From positions 1 to 8,526 of the forward strand of contig JAUWMM010000057.1 of assembly GCA_030613145.1 (NCBI GenBank): a stretch of DNA of 8,526 bases. Reading direction: 5' to 3'. The notes beneath the pieces are model-generated. The model searched no databases, was not told the DNA's origin, and saw nothing but the letters and a program-made list of their open reading frames with translations. The stretch is from Desulfobacterales bacterium (GTDB lineage Bacteria > Desulfobacterota > Desulfobacteria > Desulfobacterales > C00003060). This document shows positions 6,234 to 8,526 of this stretch, piece after piece. Each line of letters starts with the position of its first letter. The stretch's first letter is position 1. A program made the position numbers and the translations under genes.

Positions 6234-6900
6234 GAATCGCTTCGGTTTTACCCTTATGGAAATTCTCATCGCCATGTTTATTTTTGCCATCGTTCTTTCC
6301 ACGATCTATACCTCTTATACCGGAACTTTTCGTATCGTGAATGAGACCGAATATCAGGCTGATATTTACGGAATGGCCCGGATTGCCCTGGAAAGGATGT
6401 ACGAAGATTTAGAATCCGTTTACACAGTGTATCCAAAATCATCTAAATCAGATGATGATAGCGCTCAGGCTTTTGAATTCGTTGGCGCGGACAAAGAGAT
6501 TGAAGGCAGAAGTGCCGACTCGCTTCACTTCATTTCCAGAGCGCACCTTGTGTTTAGCGGGCAAGGGCAAGCCTCTGGAACCGCCGAGATAGGTTACTAC
6601 GTTGGTGAGAATGATGAGACAGAGGATCTTGTACTCTATCGAACAGACAGTCCTGCGTTTCAAGAAAAACCAGAGGAAGGGACCGGGGGATTGGTGATGT
6701 GTGACAGCTTAGTCTCTGTCAATTTTACCTATTATGACGACGAGGGAGAAGAGCACGACAACTGGGATTCCACAAGTGATGAGTCCAAGGATAAGATTCC
6801 CAGAATGGTCTCCATCATGCTGGAGTTTGAAAACCGCTCGGATCCTGAGGCACCATTCAAATTTTTGACAAAGGTTGCGTTTCCAGTTGGCCAGGGGTAA
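6151..6900 (+). CDS. gspJ: Type II secretion minor pseudopilin GspJ, 5' end rebuilt by a repeat
   Basis: The mature protein begins at 6247 with FTLMEILIAMFIFAIVLSTIY, cut after NRFG, with Glu at +5; its 217 residues fit GspJ in length and in position between gspI and gspK. The segment YGMARIALERMYEDLES is the typical GspJ helix. GspJ forms the pseudopilus tip with GspI and GspK. The 5' end is abnormal because a palindromic repeat fills the place of the leader. I chose GTG 6151, inside the repeat, because AGAGG (6139-6143) precedes it by 7 nt; this gives a 32-residue leader. Other in-frame starts are ATG 6067 (AAAGGG touching it, 60-residue leader) and TTG 6043 (overlapping gspI). The ATG at 6089 looks like the ancestral start but is out of frame. 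The gene may be functional with an odd leader or may be impaired. Confidence 0.85.
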   Translation: MVCFFARSWFPDGAKRKFTLRSLCLCGENRFGFTLMEILIAMFIFAIVLSTIYTSYTGTFRIVNETEYQADIYGMARIALERMYEDLESVYTVYPKSSKSDDDSAQAFEFVGADKEIEGRSADSLHFISRAHLVFSGQGQASGTAEIGYYVGENDETEDLVLYRTDSPAFQEKPEEGTGGLVMCDSLVSVNFTYYDDEGEEHDNWDSTSDESKDKIPRMVSIMLEFENRSDPEAPFKFLTKVAFPVGQG

Positions 6901-6902
6901 TC

Positions 6903-7928
6903 ATGGGAAGGTTTCTTCGAAACAACAAAGGCATCGCCCTTATCCTGACGTTATTGATCATTAGCCTCATCGTTTCAGTGACGCTCCAGTTCAATAGATA
7001 CATGCGGGACGATCTATATGCAGCTGTGAATCTCAGAGATGGCATCAAGCACGGCCATATTGCAAAGTCAGGATTCAATTATGTGCTTGCGGTTCTCTAT
7101 GAAGACGACACAAATGTCGATTCCTTTCACGATACATGGGCAGATTCAGAGACCCTTTCTGAAAAATCTGCCGACTTGTTCGAGGATGGCCGATTCAAGC
7201 TGGAGCTCTCAGACCATTCTGGAATGATTCAGATCAACTCTCTAGTTGATGAAAAAGGAAAGTATATTAATATCCAAAAAGACCTCCTCACACGATTTCT
7301 GCAATCCCCGGAATTCGGTCTTAAGGACGAAGAGGTGGACCATATCGTCAATGCCATCAAAGACTGGATCGATGCTGACGATGATCCGACCGGATTTGGT
7401 GGTGCGGAAAACTCCTATTACCAGGGATTGGAAACTCCTTATTCCTGTCAGGATGCCCCGGTGGAATTCTTAGAGGAGTTGCTTCTTGTTAAAGGCATTA
7501 ACAGGGAACTCTTTTATGGCACCGAGAAAATGCCCGGCATCGCGTCTTTTCTGAGCCCTCATGGAGACGGCAAGATCAATATCAATACGGCTGAACCCCT
7601 TGTATTGAGGGCCCTTATTAGTGATAACCCTTCAGATAAGATGAAGGAAGAGATGGCTCATGATATGGACGAATACCGGCTGAACGAAGACAACAAGGAG
7701 AGCCTGTCAAGCACTAACTGGTACAAGAGTGTGCCGGGTATGGACGGTGTTAACATTGAGTCTGATTTGCTTACCACCTTAAGCACCTTCTTTGAGATCT
7801 ACTCAGAAGGGCAACAAAAACGGGCCAATGCCTCAGAAGGCTATGAATGGGTCACGGCCAAGCAGGTCACGGCAATAGTCCAAAGGAAAGATGGCGAATT
7901 AAATATTCTATCATGGAAAATAGAGTAG
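6903..7928 (+). CDS. gspK: Type II secretion minor pseudopilin GspK
   Basis: The 341-residue protein has a 10-residue leader MGRFLRNNKG followed by IALILTLLIISLIVSVTLQF. As usual for GspK, the mature +5 residue is not Glu (here Leu), which suits the terminal tip subunit that needs no partner below it. The large globular domain shows DWIDADDDPTGFGGAE (154-169), an acidic calcium-site region, and GKININTA (223-230), the GspK helix-hairpin-helix signature. GspK caps the pseudopilus. The ATG at 6903 follows AGGGG (about 6892-6896) and lies 2 nt after the gspJ stop, so the two are translationally linked. Confidence 0.95.
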   Translation: MGRFLRNNKGIALILTLLIISLIVSVTLQFNRYMRDDLYAAVNLRDGIKHGHIAKSGFNYVLAVLYEDDTNVDSFHDTWADSETLSEKSADLFEDGRFKLELSDHSGMIQINSLVDEKGKYINIQKDLLTRFLQSPEFGLKDEEVDHIVNAIKDWIDADDDPTGFGGAENSYYQGLETPYSCQDAPVEFLEELLLVKGINRELFYGTEKMPGIASFLSPHGDGKININTAEPLVLRALISDNPSDKMKEEMAHDMDEYRLNEDNKESLSSTNWYKSVPGMDGVNIESDLLTTLSTFFEIYSEGQQKRANASEGYEWVTAKQVTAIVQRKDGELNILSWKIE

Positions 7929-7929
7929 C

Positions 7930-8526
7930 ATGCCTGAAACGATTCTAGGTCTTGACATAAACTCGGATTCCGTTGCAGGAGTCCGGGTTAAAAGTGGGTT
8001 GAAGGGGCAACACGTTACGTCCTGTGCCCGTGTAATGATCGAAGAGGAGGGTGGCTTAGAAAGCGCTTTGAAGGCACTTGTCGAACAAATGGGTGCTGAA
8101 GCTGATATCAGTATCAGCTCGATCCCCGGCGAGCATATATCGTACCGGAATCTCCGAATGCCTTTCAGAGATAAGAAGAAGATCAGGCAGACCCTTGCTT
8201 ATGAACTTGAGACAATGGTCCCTTTTCCACTCGATGATTTGCTTGTTGATTTCACTATGGTTGACCAGTCGGATCAAAGCGAAGTCCTTGCCGCCTCTGT
8301 CAAGCAGACATATATCTCCGAATATCTGGCCCAATTGCAGGCCAACGGAATAGATCCCGCCGTCCTGGATATCAGCGGTGTGCCCACGGTCTGCTGGCTA
8401 TTGAGACAAGCAGGAACACCCGATGACGGACTGCTGTTGGAGATTGGTCTCAAGAGAAATACGATGATCCTTTATCTCAACAGACGCATCGCCTTGGTTC
8501 GCACCTTTCCGTTTGACGGTAGTGCT
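7930..8526 (+). CDS. gspL: Type II secretion protein GspL, 5' part (runs off the window)
   Basis: An open frame of 199 codons continues past the window end. It starts at ATG 7930, one base after the gspK stop, with no clear ribosome site, so translation is probably coupled. The sequence fits the cytoplasmic actin-like domain of GspL/PilM: ILGLDINSDSV (5-15), ISSIPGEHISYRNLRMPF (62-79), DKKKIRQTLAYELETMVPFPLDD (81-103) and LLLEIGLKRNTMILYL (168-183). GspL binds the GspE ATPase through this domain and anchors to the inner membrane and GspM through its C-terminal part, which is not in the window. PilM of a type IV pilus is the alternative, but the gspF-K context favours GspL. Confidence 0.9.
   Translation, partial: MPETILGLDINSDSVAGVRVKSGLKGQHVTSCARVMIEEEGGLESALKALVEQMGAEADISISSIPGEHISYRNLRMPFRDKKKIRQTLAYELETMVPFPLDDLLVDFTMVDQSDQSEVLAASVKQTYISEYLAQLQANGIDPAVLDISGVPTVCWLLRQAGTPDDGLLLEIGLKRNTMILYLNRRIALVRTFPFDGSA

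Noticed and set aside
5877..6302. 141-residue minus-strand open frame across gspI and gspJ
   Set aside because: A shadow of two well-supported plus-strand genes and the repeat; no protein-family signal.
6089..6340. 83-residue open frame from ATG 6089
   Set aside because: Not a gene of its own: its first ten codons look like the old gspJ leader, and the rest is the repeat followed by gspJ read in the wrong frame.
1..8526. CRISPR arrays, tRNA or rRNA genes, defence or phage genes
   Set aside because: No regularly spaced repeats, no tRNA-like cloverleaf or rRNA sequence noticed by eye, and no recognisable phage or defence proteins.

Overview
The window looks like chromosome from a Gram-negative deltaproteobacterium, most likely Desulfobacterota. 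The reasons are a type II secretion (gsp) cluster with six pseudopilin-class or assembly genes in canonical order, an exported YidD-like/TPR gene pair, moderate base composition, and several small palindromic repeats of a style I associate with sulfate-reducer genomes. The taxon is an inference from gene types and memory, not from a search.

Layout. Positions 1-510 hold no convincing gene. A 142-bp palindromic MITE-like element (47-188) sits there with a 5-bp direct repeat on each side, and a second hairpin repeat lies at 387-420. Positions 511-1605 encode a one-domain MetE/UROD-superfamily zinc methyltransferase-like protein. Positions 1651-3004 hold an overlapping pair: an exported YidD-like protein, then an exported TPR protein with a hydrophobic C-terminal domain. 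A 307-bp intergenic region follows, with a near-consensus sigma70 promoter (TTGACA-N18-TATACT) facing the secretion genes. From 3312 to the window end run gspF, gspG, gspH, gspI, gspJ, gspK and the 5' part of gspL, all on the plus strand.

The gsp genes work together. GspF is the inner-membrane platform. GspG is the major pseudopilin, and GspH, GspI, GspJ and GspK are minor pseudopilins forming the tip. GspL is the cytoplasmic/inner-membrane link that recruits the ATPase GspE. Genes gspC, gspD and gspE are not in front of gspF, so the set is split or arranged with those genes elsewhere or downstream.

The most striking observation is in gspJ. A roughly 115-bp imperfect palindromic repeat lies exactly between the plausible original start region and the prepilin cleavage site. 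Joining the flanks at a shared GAAT gives a textbook 13-residue prepilin leader from an ATG at 6089 (MGISARFALNRFG, cleaved before FTLME). With the repeat in place that ATG is out of frame. The best remaining start is a GTG inside the repeat, with a Shine-Dalgarno sequence also inside the repeat. The repeat therefore either disrupted gspJ or now supplies its translation start and a long new leader.
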